A DNA stretch of 26,452 bases from JAWXBM01 sp034440115 (GTDB taxonomy: Bacteria; Pseudomonadota; Gammaproteobacteria; Xanthomonadales; SZUA-36): the NCBI GenBank assembly GCA_034440115.1, contig JAWXBM010000073.1, positions 1 through 26,452 of the forward strand. Reading direction: 5' to 3'. The notes beneath the pieces were generated by a model, which worked only from the letters and a program-made list of their open reading frames with translations, was not told the DNA's origin and made no database searches. Positions 16,418 to 25,407 of the stretch are shown here, one piece after another. A program made the translations under genes and the position numbers. The number at the start of each line of letters is the position of its first letter. Position 1 is the first letter of the stretch.

Positions 16418-17161
16418 CTACTTGACCTGAATCCAGGTTTTCTTTTTTACAAAGTCGGTGGTGGAACTGAAGCGAATCGAGGTTGTCGTGCTGCGCAGAA
16501 GTTCCCCGCTTTTGGCGTCGTGCCAGAACTCAAAGCTGTACTGTCGGCCCTTGCTGTTGTTGCCACGTAAACGGTATTCAAACAACATACTGGGACTTTG
16601 ATCCGGGCCTGAATCGGTGGCAGCGGTGGGCTGACCCAGGTAGTCCATGACCTCCTGCCGATTCGGCTGGTTAGAAAGGTCAGCATCGCTCAGATCGATT
16701 TCGCCACTGCGGCCCAACACCAGCCAACTGGAATGGCATACGTTGTCCGCGTGCCGGTCCATCAGGGCCGGCGACACTACGTAAACAAAGCGTTGGTCCA
16801 TCACCAGTTCCTGCAACAGGAAGTCGTCGTCATCTGCCACAAAATCCATAGCAATGATTAACTGATCGAATGCTGGATCTGCTACGGATTCTGCCGACAG
16901 CACTTTATCCACCACCCATTGCATACGCTTTTGTTGATCTTCTGCTTGCACCTGGCTGGGTTCTGCACCAGCCAACCAGATCACATCTTTATCCCGCAAC
17001 AGTGGATGGCTGAGCGTTATGCGGAATTCATCCTGGGTGGAGAAAGAAAAATTGCTGTGATAATCACAGAATTGCTGTTTAAAAGCATACAGACGGGTTA
17101 ACAAACAGCCGGAGAGTAAAACACTGAGAACCAGGGCAGTGATTACTGCCCTGGTGATCAT
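16418..17161 (-). CDS. Lipoprotein of unknown function
   Basis: The 247-residue protein has a clear lipoprotein signal: MITRAVITALVLSVLLSGC, with the lipobox L-S-G-C and acylated C19. The mature protein has acidic stretches (DFVADDDDFLLQELVMDQRFVYVVSP) and a C-terminal beta-rich part (YSFEFWHDAKSGELLRSTTTSIRF). It includes two further cysteines, in QFCDYHSNF and DNVCHSSW. Residue 20 onward lacks an inner-membrane retention Asp at position +2 (Leu), so outer-membrane sorting is likely. The start is set at 17161, where the signal begins; an upstream extension overlaps the previous gene. It begins seven bases after the small exported protein gene and is probably in the same operon. I do not recognise a family. 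Confidence 0.75.
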   Translation of the reverse strand: MITRAVITALVLSVLLSGCLLTRLYAFKQQFCDYHSNFSFSTQDEFRITLSHPLLRDKDVIWLAGAEPSQVQAEDQQKRMQWVVDKVLSAESVADPAFDQLIIAMDFVADDDDFLLQELVMDQRFVYVVSPALMDRHADNVCHSSWLVLGRSGEIDLSDADLSNQPNRQEVMDYLGQPTAATDSGPDQSPSMLFEYRLRGNNSKGRQYSFEFWHDAKSGELLRSTTTSIRFSSTTDFVKKKTWIQVK

Positions 17162-17168
17162 AAAAGGC

Positions 17169-17555
17169 TTACTCTGTTGGATTGCGTTCTTTATAAGAGC
17201 GAATGGCATCATTGAAACGCTGCGCCACACGTTCTTCCATATCCACTGAGTAATTATACGAGGCAACCAGGGCCTGCTTGTTACCTGGCGTCAGAGCATC
17301 ACCCGTACTATCCTCGGCGGCCTGCATGCATTCGCGATATACGCCAACACCCGCCTGGAATTCGGCCACCTGCCCCTTGGCAGCAACCAATTGATCATAG
17401 GTCGCTTCCGGAGGGATTGAATCAGGTGATGCCGGCAGCACACAAGCTTGCGCTGCTTCCGGCAAAACCACGGTGTAATCTTCTTCAGCGGCGTCTTGCG
17501 CCACCGCAATGTTGAGCGACAGACAGGCTGCCAGAATAAAAACGCTTCTTTTCAC
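17169..17555 (-). CDS. Small exported protein of unknown function
   Basis: The 128-residue protein has a signal peptide (MKRSVFILAACLSLNIAVA, cleavage before QD at residue 20). The mature part is mostly helical and acidic. It has two cysteines (AQACVLP and YRECMQA) that could form a disulfide, and a helix ending in VDMEERVAQRFNDAIRSYKE. It starts at GTG 17555 with CGGGAG 11 bases upstream. It heads a minus-strand run followed closely by the lipoprotein gene and, further on, by the PepSY and cytochrome b561 genes. A consensus TATAAT lies about 40 bases upstream. No family is recognised. The GTG start and small size leave some doubt about the exact N-terminus, but the signal peptide supports it. 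Confidence 0.72.
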   Translation of the reverse strand: MKRSVFILAACLSLNIAVAQDAAEEDYTVVLPEAAQACVLPASPDSIPPEATYDQLVAAKGQVAEFQAGVGVYRECMQAAEDSTGDALTPGNKQALVASYNYSVDMEERVAQRFNDAIRSYKERNPTE

Positions 17556-17596
17556 TTTAAATAACTCCCGGGAAAACAGGTTGAGAAACTGAGCTG

Positions 17597-17602
17597 ATTA
17601 TA
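17597..17602 (-). promoter_or_regulatory. Probable -10 element of the minus-strand run at 17555
   Basis: On the minus strand this reads TATAAT, a perfect sigma-70 -10 box, about 42 bases before the GTG start at 17555. The -35 region is poor. An inverted repeat, CTGATT (17594-17599) and AATCAG (17607-17612), overlaps the box and may be an operator or a chance symmetry. Confidence 0.4.
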
Positions 17603-17730
17603 GCTGAATCAGTCGACAGTAAAAGACCGGAGACTACATCCCGAGCATGAACACACCATGAATGCTGCGGTTGACTTTACGCTTGCCAGTAAGGAACCTA
17701 GCGCGTCCAGACACAATTCCGGAGCCATGC

Positions 17731-20700
17731 ATGAGTTTTGCCAACACAATTCGAATGACTTGCCGGCCCATTATGCTGACGTTTCTGTTAGTTTCAGGAT
17801 CGGCCCAAGCCGGACTCGATGCTGAACTGCTGCAGGGGCTTAAGGCTCGTAGCATAGGTCCGGCAGCCGTCAGTGGTCGTATTACCTCGATAGACGTGGT
17901 GCGCTCCAACTCCAAGCACATGGTGATCGGAGCGGCTACCGGTGGTGTGTGGATTTCACCCAACGGTGGCCTGACCTGGACGCCGGTTTTCGATGATCAA
18001 CCGGTCGCTTCAATCGGCGCGGTCGCCATCAACCAGCAGAATCCGGACATCATCTGGGTGGGCACTGGTGAGGGCAATGTGCGCAACTCAACCTCCATTG
18101 GTGCCGGCATGTTCAAATCGGTCGATGGCGGCCGCAGTTGGCAACAGGTGGGCTTGGCAGCCAGCGAACGCATCAACCGTATCGCCCTGCACCCGAATAA
18201 TCCAAACGTGGCCTACGCTGCTGCCATGGGCAATTTGTGGGGTGAAAACACCGAACGCGGTATTTACAAGACCTCAAACGGCGGCGCCAGTTGGGAACGC
18301 ATTCTTTATACCGACGAGAAAACTGGTGGCACGGATGTCAAGCTGGATCCCTTCAACCTGGAAAAGGTCTATGCCAGCCTTTGGCAATTCCGCCGCTGGC
18401 CGTATTTCTTTAAGTCCGGCGGCCCCGGCTCCGGCATGTACATTTCCTGGAATGGTGGCAAGGACTGGACGCGTAAGACCGAAGACGACGGCTTGCCCGC
18501 AGGCGAACTCGGCCGCATAACGGTGGCGCCCTCGGCTGCTGAAGCTGGCCGCGTCTATGCACTGGTAGAAGCCGAGAAAAGCGCCTTGGTGCGCTCGGAA
18601 GATGGCGGCGTAAGCTGGACCCGTGTAAACGAAAGCTACGACATCATGAGCCGGCCTTTCTATTACACCGAAATCGCCGCCGACCCGGAAAATGCCGATC
18701 GGGTTTACAACATTTTTGAAAATCTGGCGGTTTCCATCGACGGCGGCAAGAGTTTTGAGAACAATCCGGTAGTGGTCTGTTGCGCCGCCGGTAACTTCAT
18801 CCACATTGACAACCATGCATTCTGGATCAACCCGGATGACCCGAAACACCTGGTCATTGGTAATGATGGCGGCATCGGCATTTCCCATGATCGCGGCGCC
18901 ACCTGGCGCTTCGTGCGCAACCTGCCGCTGTCGCAGTTCTATCACATCGCGGTGGACAACGACCTGCCCTACAACATCTATGGCGGCTTGCAGGACAACG
19001 GTTCCTGGCGCGGTCCTGCCGAGGTGTGGGAGACTGGTGGCATTCGCAACCTGCATTGGTACGACATAGGTTTTGGCGATGGTTTTGATGCACTGCCCGA
19101 CCCGGAAAACTCCCGCCAGGGTTATGCCATGTCGCAGGGCGGTAATCTGACTCGCTGGAATCTGGACACCGGCGAGCAACGGCTGATTCGCCCCGATCCA
19201 CAACCCGTCAATGCCGATCTGCGTTTCAATTGGAATGCCGGCCTGGCGCAGGATCCGTTTGACGCCGCCACCATTTATTACGGCAGCCAGTTCCTGCACA
19301 AATCCACCGATCGCGGTAATTCCTGGACGGTCATCAGCCCGGACCTCACCTCTAACAACCCGGAATTCCAGACTTTTCGCAACAGTGGTGGCCTGACCCT
19401 GGATGTTACTGCGGCGGAAAACTACACAACGATTGTGGCCGTTGCCACCAGCCCGTTGGAACAGGGCTTGCTGTGGGTAGGCACCGATGATGGCCGGGTA
19501 CATGTCAGCCTTGATGGCGGCGAGAACTGGAACCGCATCGATGGTAAAGCCAAGGGGGTGAATTCCGGCGCCTGGGTACCTATGATTGCGCCTTCGCCAC
19601 ATGAGGCAGGCACGGCCTTCGTGGTACTAGATGACCACCGCCGTTCCGATATGCGCCCCATGTTTATCGCGTGGACAACTACGGCGCCAATTGGACCAGC
19701 CTGATCACCGAAGACGTCAAAGGTTATGCCCTGTCGGTGCTACAGGATCACGAAGACCCCAATCTGTTGTTCCTGGGCACCGAATTCGGGTTGTTTGTTT
19801 CCACCGATGCGGGTAAAAGCTGGGCCAAGTTCACCGCCGGCGTTCCTACCGTTTCGGTGATGGATATGGCCATCCAGAAACGCGAGAATGACCTGGTGCT
19901 GGGTACACATGGCCGCTCGATTTTCGTGATTCACGACTACAGTGCGCTGCGTGGCTTGAACAACGATGTGCTTGAACAACGCCTGCAGATTCTGTCAGCT
20001 ACCCCCGGCCAGCAGTATGTCGCGCTGGCGACCCCTTCCACACGCTTTACTGGTTCCGGTGAATTCCGTGCTCCCAATGAAGACTATGGCGTTTTGCTGA
20101 CTTTTGTTGCCAGTGGCAAGGACCTGCCACATCCACAGGAAGAAATGGAAAAAGCCCGTAAACAGGCTATGCGTGCAGAAGCCAGTGGTAAGGAAGAAAG
20201 GGATAGTAAAAAAGACCAGACCCCCAAGGTACAGGTCACTGTGACCGATGCCAGCGGTAAGGTCGTGCGCCAGTTCAAACGCCCGGTTCAACAGGGCATC
20301 AATCGCCTGAACTGGGACCTGAGAAGCAATGGTGTGCGGCCCATGCCGACAGCTAAACCACCAGAGCCGGATGCCGACTTGCCAACCGGAGCGGAAGTAA
20401 CACCCGGAAATTACCGCATCACTCTGGCTTTGGCTCAAGACCCAGGCAATAGCAATGGCGGGAGCGCAGGCAAAGACGAAAGCGCAACCGATGTCAGCGT
20501 GCTGGCCGACCCCCGCCCGGGCATCAACCAGGCTGCGCGCGAGTCCAACTACCGGAGCCTGATCGCATTGCAAGGGATGCAGGAAACCGTAGTCAGCGCA
20601 GTAGAGCGTATCGTAAGTGTGCGCAAGGATATCGAGACCCTGAGCAGCTTGATTGCCAAGCAGGCCAGCATCGATGATGGGGTCACGACCCTGCAAGATA

Positions 20701-21020
20701 AAGCTGCCGATTTACAAGATCAATTGAAGGAGCTTGAACTGCTCTTTAGGGTGTTACCGGAAACTACTGGCCACGTGTATGACGACGACAAGGTGAGTAG
20801 CCGCATCAGTTCTGCCCAGTACTACATTGGCAGCTCGCTGGATGCGGCCACTCCGGCCTCGGCAGCCTTTGTGGAACTGGCACAAAGCGAGCTTGATTCT
20901 GCAGTCGCTGAGCTGAATGCTTTCCTCAGCGGCCCGTTACAACAGTTCCGCACCGCCGTCAGCGCGGCATCCATCGGTTTGCTGACCGAAACTGCCGCCA
21001 TCAACCGCAACCCCAAGTGA
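17731..21020 (+). pseudogene. Second BNR/sortilin-like beta-propeller protein, split by a single-base frameshift
   Basis: Two adjacent frames (to 19704, and from about 19671 to 21020) together give one protein of about 1,096 residues homologous to the gene at 12064-15321. A signal peptide (IMLTFLLVSGSAQA, cut before GLDA) is followed by BNR/Asp-box repeats such as GMFKSVDGGRSW, GIYKTSNGGASW and LFVSTDAGKSW. A C-terminal predicted helical region closes it. The break is in CGCCCC-ATG at 19654-19662: the reading continues in register with VYRVDNYGANW if one base is added after the four Cs. A loss of one C from a run of five, or of a T, would explain it. The start at 17731 has CCGGAG upstream. 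The gene is just upstream of aceK on the same strand. Confidence 0.85.
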
Positions 21021-21036
21021 TGCAAAGCAGTAACTT

Positions 21037-22764
21037 ATGGGCGTAGTCGACGGTGTAGCCCAGGTCATACGCGAAGGCTTCGACCTGCATTACCAGCGCT
21101 TTCGGCAACGCAGCGCTGATGCCCGCCTGCATTTTGAGCGTGCTGACTGGGCCAGTGGCAGGCTGGACCAGGCCGAACGTATCAAGGGCTATGACCGGCG
21201 CGTGAATGAAACCGTAGAGCGGCTCAACACGCTCTACCCAGCCGCACGCAGCAACGAAAGCCTGTGGCCCATGATCAAACTGAGCTTTATTTCTTTGCTG
21301 CTGGACCACAAACAGCCGGAGTGTGCGGAGACCTTCTATAACTCGGTGGCTTGCCGCGTGCTGCACCGGCGCTATTATCGCAACGACTATATTTTCTGGC
21401 GCCCAACCATCAATACCGAACATCTTGAAGGCCTCGGCAAGACCTATCGCTCCTATTACCCGCAAGCGGATGGCCTGCGCCGTTGTTTGTTGGAAATGCT
21501 GACCAGCCATGGCCTGAGCAATAACTTTCAGCATCTGCGCCGCGATGTCCGCCGTCTGGAAACTACGTTGCTGCAATCCCGCGGCAAGGACTGGAAAGCA
21601 CAACCAAACTACCAGCTGCAGATGCTGGCCTCGCTGTTCTATAGAAACAAGGCCGCCTACATCGTAGCGCGGCAGGTGAATGGCTATGAGCTTCAGCCAC
21701 TGATCATTCCCTTGTTGCAGGATGATGATGGCCGTCTGTTCGTGGATTGTCTGTTGACGAAAGCTCGGGATGTTTCCGTTCTGTTCAGTTTTTCGCGCGC
21801 CTATTTCATGGTCGACATGGAAATTCCCTCGGCCTACGTGGCGTTTCTGCTGGCTATTATGCCGCTGAAGTCGCGAGTGGACCTGTACGCCATGCTGGGC
21901 CTGCAAAAGCAGGCCAAAACCATGTTTTACCGGGAACTCCATCATCACCTGGCGCATTCACGCGACAACTTTGTGATCGCATCGGGTATACGTGGCACGG
22001 TGATGCTGGTGTTTACACTGCCGTCTTTTCCTTTTGTGTTCAAGATCATTCGCGACCGCTTTGACCCACCCAAGAAAATGACCCGCAGCCAGGTACGTGA
22101 AAAATATCTGCTGGTGAAATTCCATGATCGCGTGGGCCGCATGGCCGATACGCTGGAATACTCCAACGTGGCTTTGCCACTGGATCGAATCGATGCGGAA
22201 TTGATGGCTGAACTCCAACGCCTGGCCAAGTCGTGCATTGAAACGGATGACAAGCATCTGGTGGTCAAACACGTGTACATCGAGCGGCGCATGACGCCTC
22301 TGAACGACTACCTGGCCCAGGCCAGTGAGAAACTCCAGAACCTGGCCATCAAAGACTTCGGCCAGGCCATACGTGATCTCGCCGGCGCCAATATTTTTCC
22401 TGGCGACATGATGCAGAAGAACTTTGGCGTGACCCGCCACCGCCGCGTGATATTTTACGATTACGATGAAATCGACTATATGACCGACTGCCATTTCCGC
22501 CGTATACCCCCAGCCCCGGGCGGTATACTGGATGAAATGAGCTCAGAGCCCTGGTATTCCATCGAAGAGCACGATGTGTTCCCCGAAACCTTTGGATCGT
22601 TTTTCTTCCCCAATCCCAAGGCACGCAAAACCTTTCTGCGCTGGCACCAGGACCTGGTCACATCCGATTACTGGCGGAAGACCCGCCAGACTATTATCGA
22701 AGGCGGTCAGGCAGATGTGTTTCCTTATCCCGACAAGCGCAGGTTTATAAATCGTTTCAGCTGA
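21037..22764 (+). CDS. aceK: Isocitrate dehydrogenase kinase/phosphatase
   Basis: The 575-residue protein is full length. It modifies isocitrate dehydrogenase: phosphorylation shuts the enzyme off and directs carbon into the glyoxylate shunt, and the same active site removes the phosphate. The N-terminal regulatory domain is helical (residues about 1-310). The kinase-like domain has RGTVMLVFTLPSFPFVFK, with K336 contacting ATP, then NIFPGDMMQKNFGV with catalytic D457 and N462, and FYDYDEIDY with metal-binding D475. These numbers coincide with the E. coli residues. Its start is 16 bases after the broken propeller gene, with only a weak ribosome binding site. No aceA or aceB gene is nearby, unlike the enterobacterial aceBAK operon, so regulation must be separate. 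Confidence 0.97.
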   Translation: MGVVDGVAQVIREGFDLHYQRFRQRSADARLHFERADWASGRLDQAERIKGYDRRVNETVERLNTLYPAARSNESLWPMIKLSFISLLLDHKQPECAETFYNSVACRVLHRRYYRNDYIFWRPTINTEHLEGLGKTYRSYYPQADGLRRCLLEMLTSHGLSNNFQHLRRDVRRLETTLLQSRGKDWKAQPNYQLQMLASLFYRNKAAYIVARQVNGYELQPLIIPLLQDDDGRLFVDCLLTKARDVSVLFSFSRAYFMVDMEIPSAYVAFLLAIMPLKSRVDLYAMLGLQKQAKTMFYRELHHHLAHSRDNFVIASGIRGTVMLVFTLPSFPFVFKIIRDRFDPPKKMTRSQVREKYLLVKFHDRVGRMADTLEYSNVALPLDRIDAELMAELQRLAKSCIETDDKHLVVKHVYIERRMTPLNDYLAQASEKLQNLAIKDFGQAIRDLAGANIFPGDMMQKNFGVTRHRRVIFYDYDEIDYMTDCHFRRIPPAPGGILDEMSSEPWYSIEEHDVFPETFGSFFFPNPKARKTFLRWHQDLVTSDYWRKTRQTIIEGGQADVFPYPDKRRFINRFS

Positions 22765-22796
22765 TTTTTTTGGCTAATTGATGATTTGAGCCAGCT

Positions 22797-23351
22797 CTAG
22801 ATTTGGTATTTACCTGCGTTTTCTGCCACTTTCCTTAATTCTTCGAACTCACTAAATCCGAGGGCTGATCTATCGGCAAACCCTTGGAAATACTCATTGG
22901 TCTCCTCGTCAACGCAAAAAACATAACAAGCCTTCTGGCCTCGAGTCATAAGTGTGCGATAGGTGTTTTTGATGATACGGTCGGCAAGCTTGAGTGCTTT
23001 TTCCGGATTATCCGCAAACAATTTTTTATAACCGTGCATAGATCGGTCTTGTGATGACCGCCTCAAAGCATTGGTAACTACAACTCCATCCCTGACAACG
23101 AAGTCCATGCCTATGATTGCGCCGATGTAATCCAACTCAAGACCTTGACTGGTATGTATACACCCCACCTCAGATACCGAGTTTGGTGAAACAATCCACA
23201 AACCTCCGTCTGAGCCCAGATTCCAACGCATGGCAAAGTCATATTCAGGGATTTTGATGTCTTCTTCAGCCGGATCCTTCTTTCCCTTCCAGTCCCAGCA
23301 ATAACCAGCGACCAACCTCGCCTTATTGGAAGTCTCATTCCGTTGATAAAT
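22797..23351 (-). pseudogene. C-terminal fragment of a DUF2075-type helicase
   Basis: This frame, open from just after a TAG at 23352-23354 to the TAG at 22797, reads as the end of a DUF2075/Schlafen-associated SF1-type helicase. It has KARLVAGYCWDWK near the start, then IHTSQGLELDYIGAIIG (motif V region). NTYRTLMTRGQKACYVFCVD is the arginine-bearing motif VI region. The Walker A and B half that should precede it is missing. The coding sequence stops abruptly at the CTAGTAAG repeats. The fragment has no good start codon or ribosome binding site. Its base composition is more A/T rich than the neighbouring aceK, which suggests acquisition. Such helicases are often in defence or accessory islands, so this is likely a relic of one. 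It faces aceK end to end, 32 bases away. Confidence 0.8.
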
Positions 23352-23382
23352 CTAGTAAGCTGGTACTAGTAAGGCTAGTAAG
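23352..23382. repeat. Cluster of CTAGTAAG repeats at the helicase break
   Basis: CTAGTAAG occurs at 23352-23359, 23366-23373 and 23375-23382, and again at 23438. The first stretch also forms an inverted repeat, CTAGTA (23352-23357) and TACTAG (23364-23369). The cluster marks exactly where the helicase reading frame ends, so it may be a recombination junction or an element end. Confidence 0.8.
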
Positions 23383-23497
23383 GGTCGGACCTGCGTAATA
23401 TTCTGTTTTTACACGATATTAACTCATTAATCAGAGGCTAGTAAGGGTCGGACCTGCGTAATATTCTGTTTTTACACGATATTAACTCATTAATCAG
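23372..23497. repeat. Exact tandem duplication of a 63-bp unit
   Basis: The unit begins AGGCTAGTAAGGGTCGGACC and ends AACTCATTAATCAG. It occupies 23372-23434 and 23435-23497 with no mismatch that I can find. Each copy contains the near-palindrome GGTCGGACC. No reading frame covers it. Its identity suggests a recent duplication or a maintained functional unit. Confidence 0.95.
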
Positions 23498-23624
23498 CTC
23501 ATTTTTCTGCTTAGAACCGTAATTTCGACATTATAAATACGGTTTTAAGTTCGCACCGTCCTGAATTTTATAGACCTTCCCTGAACCACCCTCAATTGTT
23601 CGGTACAACGCCCTGCTGCCCAAT
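23498..23624. other. A/T-rich spacer between the 63-bp repeats and the IS element
   Basis: No gene is supported. It contains an inverted repeat, AACCGTA (23515-23521) and TACGGTT (23538-23544), and the 12-base palindrome GCCCAATTGGGC at 23618-23629, which overlaps the probable IS end. On the minus strand a short open frame (to about 23541) ends in KPYL and stop. It might be a transposase C-terminus remnant but is too short to assign. Confidence 0.5.
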
Positions 23625-23627
23625 TGG

Positions 23628-23741
23628 GCTTTATGCATATTCCAGCCCAATCTGAACACTGATTCTGGTTCAATCTGAACAGTGATTCCGGTTTAACGTG
23701 AACAGCGATTCTGGTTCAATTTGAACACTTTTCCGATTTTT
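23628..23741 (+). repeat. Left-end array of 23-bp transposase-binding-type repeats
   Basis: Near-identical units of about 23 bases follow each other: an outer divergent one (about 23628-23649), then 23650-23672, 23673-23695, 23696-23718 and a degenerate one at 23719-23741. The core is TGAACA-nnGATTC-nGGTT. The same core occurs inverted at the right end. IS21 elements carry such repeats as IstA binding sites. Confidence 0.85.
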
Positions 23742-23790
23742 CCGGAATCGGTGTTCACTATCCCGGAATCACTGTTCAAATTGAACCAGA
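23710..23790. repeat. Perfect 18-bp inverted repeat before istA
   Basis: TCTGGTTCAATTTGAACA at 23710-23727 is exactly inverted at 23773-23790, 45 bases apart. The inner part holds CCGGAATCGGTGTTCAC (23742-23758), identical to 26210-26226 in the right end. It could fold the istA leader or present extra IstA sites in both orientations. Confidence 0.9.
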
Positions 23791-23854
23791 AGCCATCTCA
23801 ACGCATTGTTTTATCACTTATTTGCTACCCTCTTTCGCTTTTTGGGAAGAGACC

Positions 23855-25396
23855 ATGGCAAGACAGAGGATCACAATGCGAAAAATCAGAGATATTTTAC
23901 GACTGCGACTGGCCGGCGGTCTGTCCATCCGGCAGATCAATGCCAGCACCAAGGTCAGTATCGGTTCCATCCAGAAGCTGCTGAGCCAGGCCGCTGAACT
24001 GGAGTTGGGCTGGCCGCTGCCGGACGACTTGAACGATGCGCAACTGGCACGGCTGTTTTATCCCGATGCCGATACCGGTGCCTCTTCCCGTTTCCAGATT
24101 CCGGATTGGCCGGTCATTCACCAGGAGCTCAAGCGCAAGGGCATGACCCAGTTATTGCTGTGGGAGGAGTACACCCAGCAATACCCCAACCGTTGCCACA
24201 GTTACTCCCAGTTCTGTGACCGCTATCGCCACTGGCGGGGTCTGCAGAAGCGTTCCATGCGCCAAAGCCATAAGGCGGGCGAGAAGTGCTTTGTGGATTA
24301 CTGCGGCCAGACGGTGCCCATCATCAATGCCGCTAACGGAGAGATCCGTGAAGCCGAGATATTCTTAGCGGTGCTGGGGGCCTCCAACAAGACCTTTGCC
24401 GAAGCAACCCATAGTCAACAACTGCCTGACTGGTTGGGCAGCCATGTGCGGATGTTCGATTACTTTGGTGGTTGTACGACGATGGTGGTGCCAGATAATT
24501 TACGCAGTGGGGTCAGCCGGGCCTGCCGTTATGATCCGGACCTCAACCCCAGTTATCAGCAATGGGCTGAGCATTACCAGGTTGCTGTGGTACCTGCGCG
24601 GCCCTATAAACCGAAGGATAAGGCCAAAGCTGAAGTAGCAGTACAGATCGTTGAACGCTGGATACTGGCACGTCTGCGCCATCACAGCTTCTTCTCATTG
24701 GCCGAACTGAACCAGTGTATCCGCCTGTTGCTTGAAGAGCTGAACCAAAAGCCCTTCAAGCAGTTGCCTGGCAACCGGCAGCAGGCCTTCGAGCAGTTGG
24801 ACAAACCGGCACTCCAGCCACTTCCGCGGTATCCGTACCGGTATACCCATATCAAACCGGTCAAGGTCAATATCGACTATCACGTTGAGTACCGGCTGCA
24901 TCATTACTCGGTACCACATCAGTACGTGGGTGAGAAGCTGGAACTACACGCCGGTGAGTCCCTGGCAACGATTTACTTCCGCCAGCAAGTGGTGGCCAGT
25001 CATGCTCGCAGCTACCAACCGGGCATAACGACGGTGGCGGCTCACATGCCTACCCGGCATCGCAAACACATGCAATGGACGCCGGAGCGCCTGAAAAGCT
25101 GGGCTCGCGATGTCGGTCCAGAGGTGCTCAGGTGGGTCGATAGACAGCTCCAATCCAAAGCCCATCCGGAGCAGGCCTACCGGGTCTGCCTGGGCCTGTT
25201 GAATCTCAGCCGTCAGTACCCGGCTCAGCGGCTGGATGCCGCTTGCCGGATCGCCAATGGCGCCAGCCTGATGCGACTGCAACAGATCAAGTCGATCCTC
25301 AAAAGCAACCGTGACCGCTTACCGGAGCAGCTGGAGCTGCAGGCTGGACTGCCGCAGCAGCATGAAAACATCCGCGGACCGCACAACTACCATTAG
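23855..25396 (+). CDS. istA: IS21-family transposase IstA
   Basis: The 513-residue transposase has an N-terminal helix-turn-helix (about 22-45, GGLSIRQINASTKVSIGSIQKLL) for binding the end repeats. A DDE/RNase H catalytic core follows: D148 in KCFVDYCGQ, D214 in MVVPDNLRSGV and E260 in KDKAKAEVAVQ. The 35-residue D-E spacing region PYKPKDKAKAE is typical of IS21. A beta-barrel-like region (about 330-400) and a basic C-terminus complete it. The start ATG at 23855 is preceded by GGAAGAG; an upstream TTG frame is not needed. It appears intact and full length for the family. It ends 11 bases before istB. Confidence 0.95.
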   Translation: MARQRITMRKIRDILRLRLAGGLSIRQINASTKVSIGSIQKLLSQAAELELGWPLPDDLNDAQLARLFYPDADTGASSRFQIPDWPVIHQELKRKGMTQLLLWEEYTQQYPNRCHSYSQFCDRYRHWRGLQKRSMRQSHKAGEKCFVDYCGQTVPIINAANGEIREAEIFLAVLGASNKTFAEATHSQQLPDWLGSHVRMFDYFGGCTTMVVPDNLRSGVSRACRYDPDLNPSYQQWAEHYQVAVVPARPYKPKDKAKAEVAVQIVERWILARLRHHSFFSLAELNQCIRLLLEELNQKPFKQLPGNRQQAFEQLDKPALQPLPRYPYRYTHIKPVKVNIDYHVEYRLHHYSVPHQYVGEKLELHAGESLATIYFRQQVVASHARSYQPGITTVAAHMPTRHRKHMQWTPERLKSWARDVGPEVLRWVDRQLQSKAHPEQAYRVCLGLLNLSRQYPAQRLDAACRIANGASLMRLQQIKSILKSNRDRLPEQLELQAGLPQQHENIRGPHNYH

Positions 25397-25407
25397 GAGA
25401 AAATACC

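Noticed and set aside
18274..19602. Long minus-strand open frame (442 codons) opposite the second propeller gene
   Set aside because: It is the mirror of a strongly biased real coding frame. It has no signature motif and low-complexity hydrophobic composition. The plus frame has clear BNR repeats.
21001..21957. Minus-strand open frame opposite aceK
   Set aside because: aceK on the plus strand is certain, with exact active-site residues. The antisense frame has no start signal or domain.
23541..23624. Minus-strand peptide ending KPYL as the C-terminus of the split RAYT
   Set aside because: Only about 30 residues with a vague resemblance. The catalytic middle is absent and the junction gives no target duplication.
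23372..23741. CRISPR array suggested by the repeated units
   Set aside because: The units are directly adjacent without unique spacers, in two unrelated lengths (63 and 23), and no cas genes are present.
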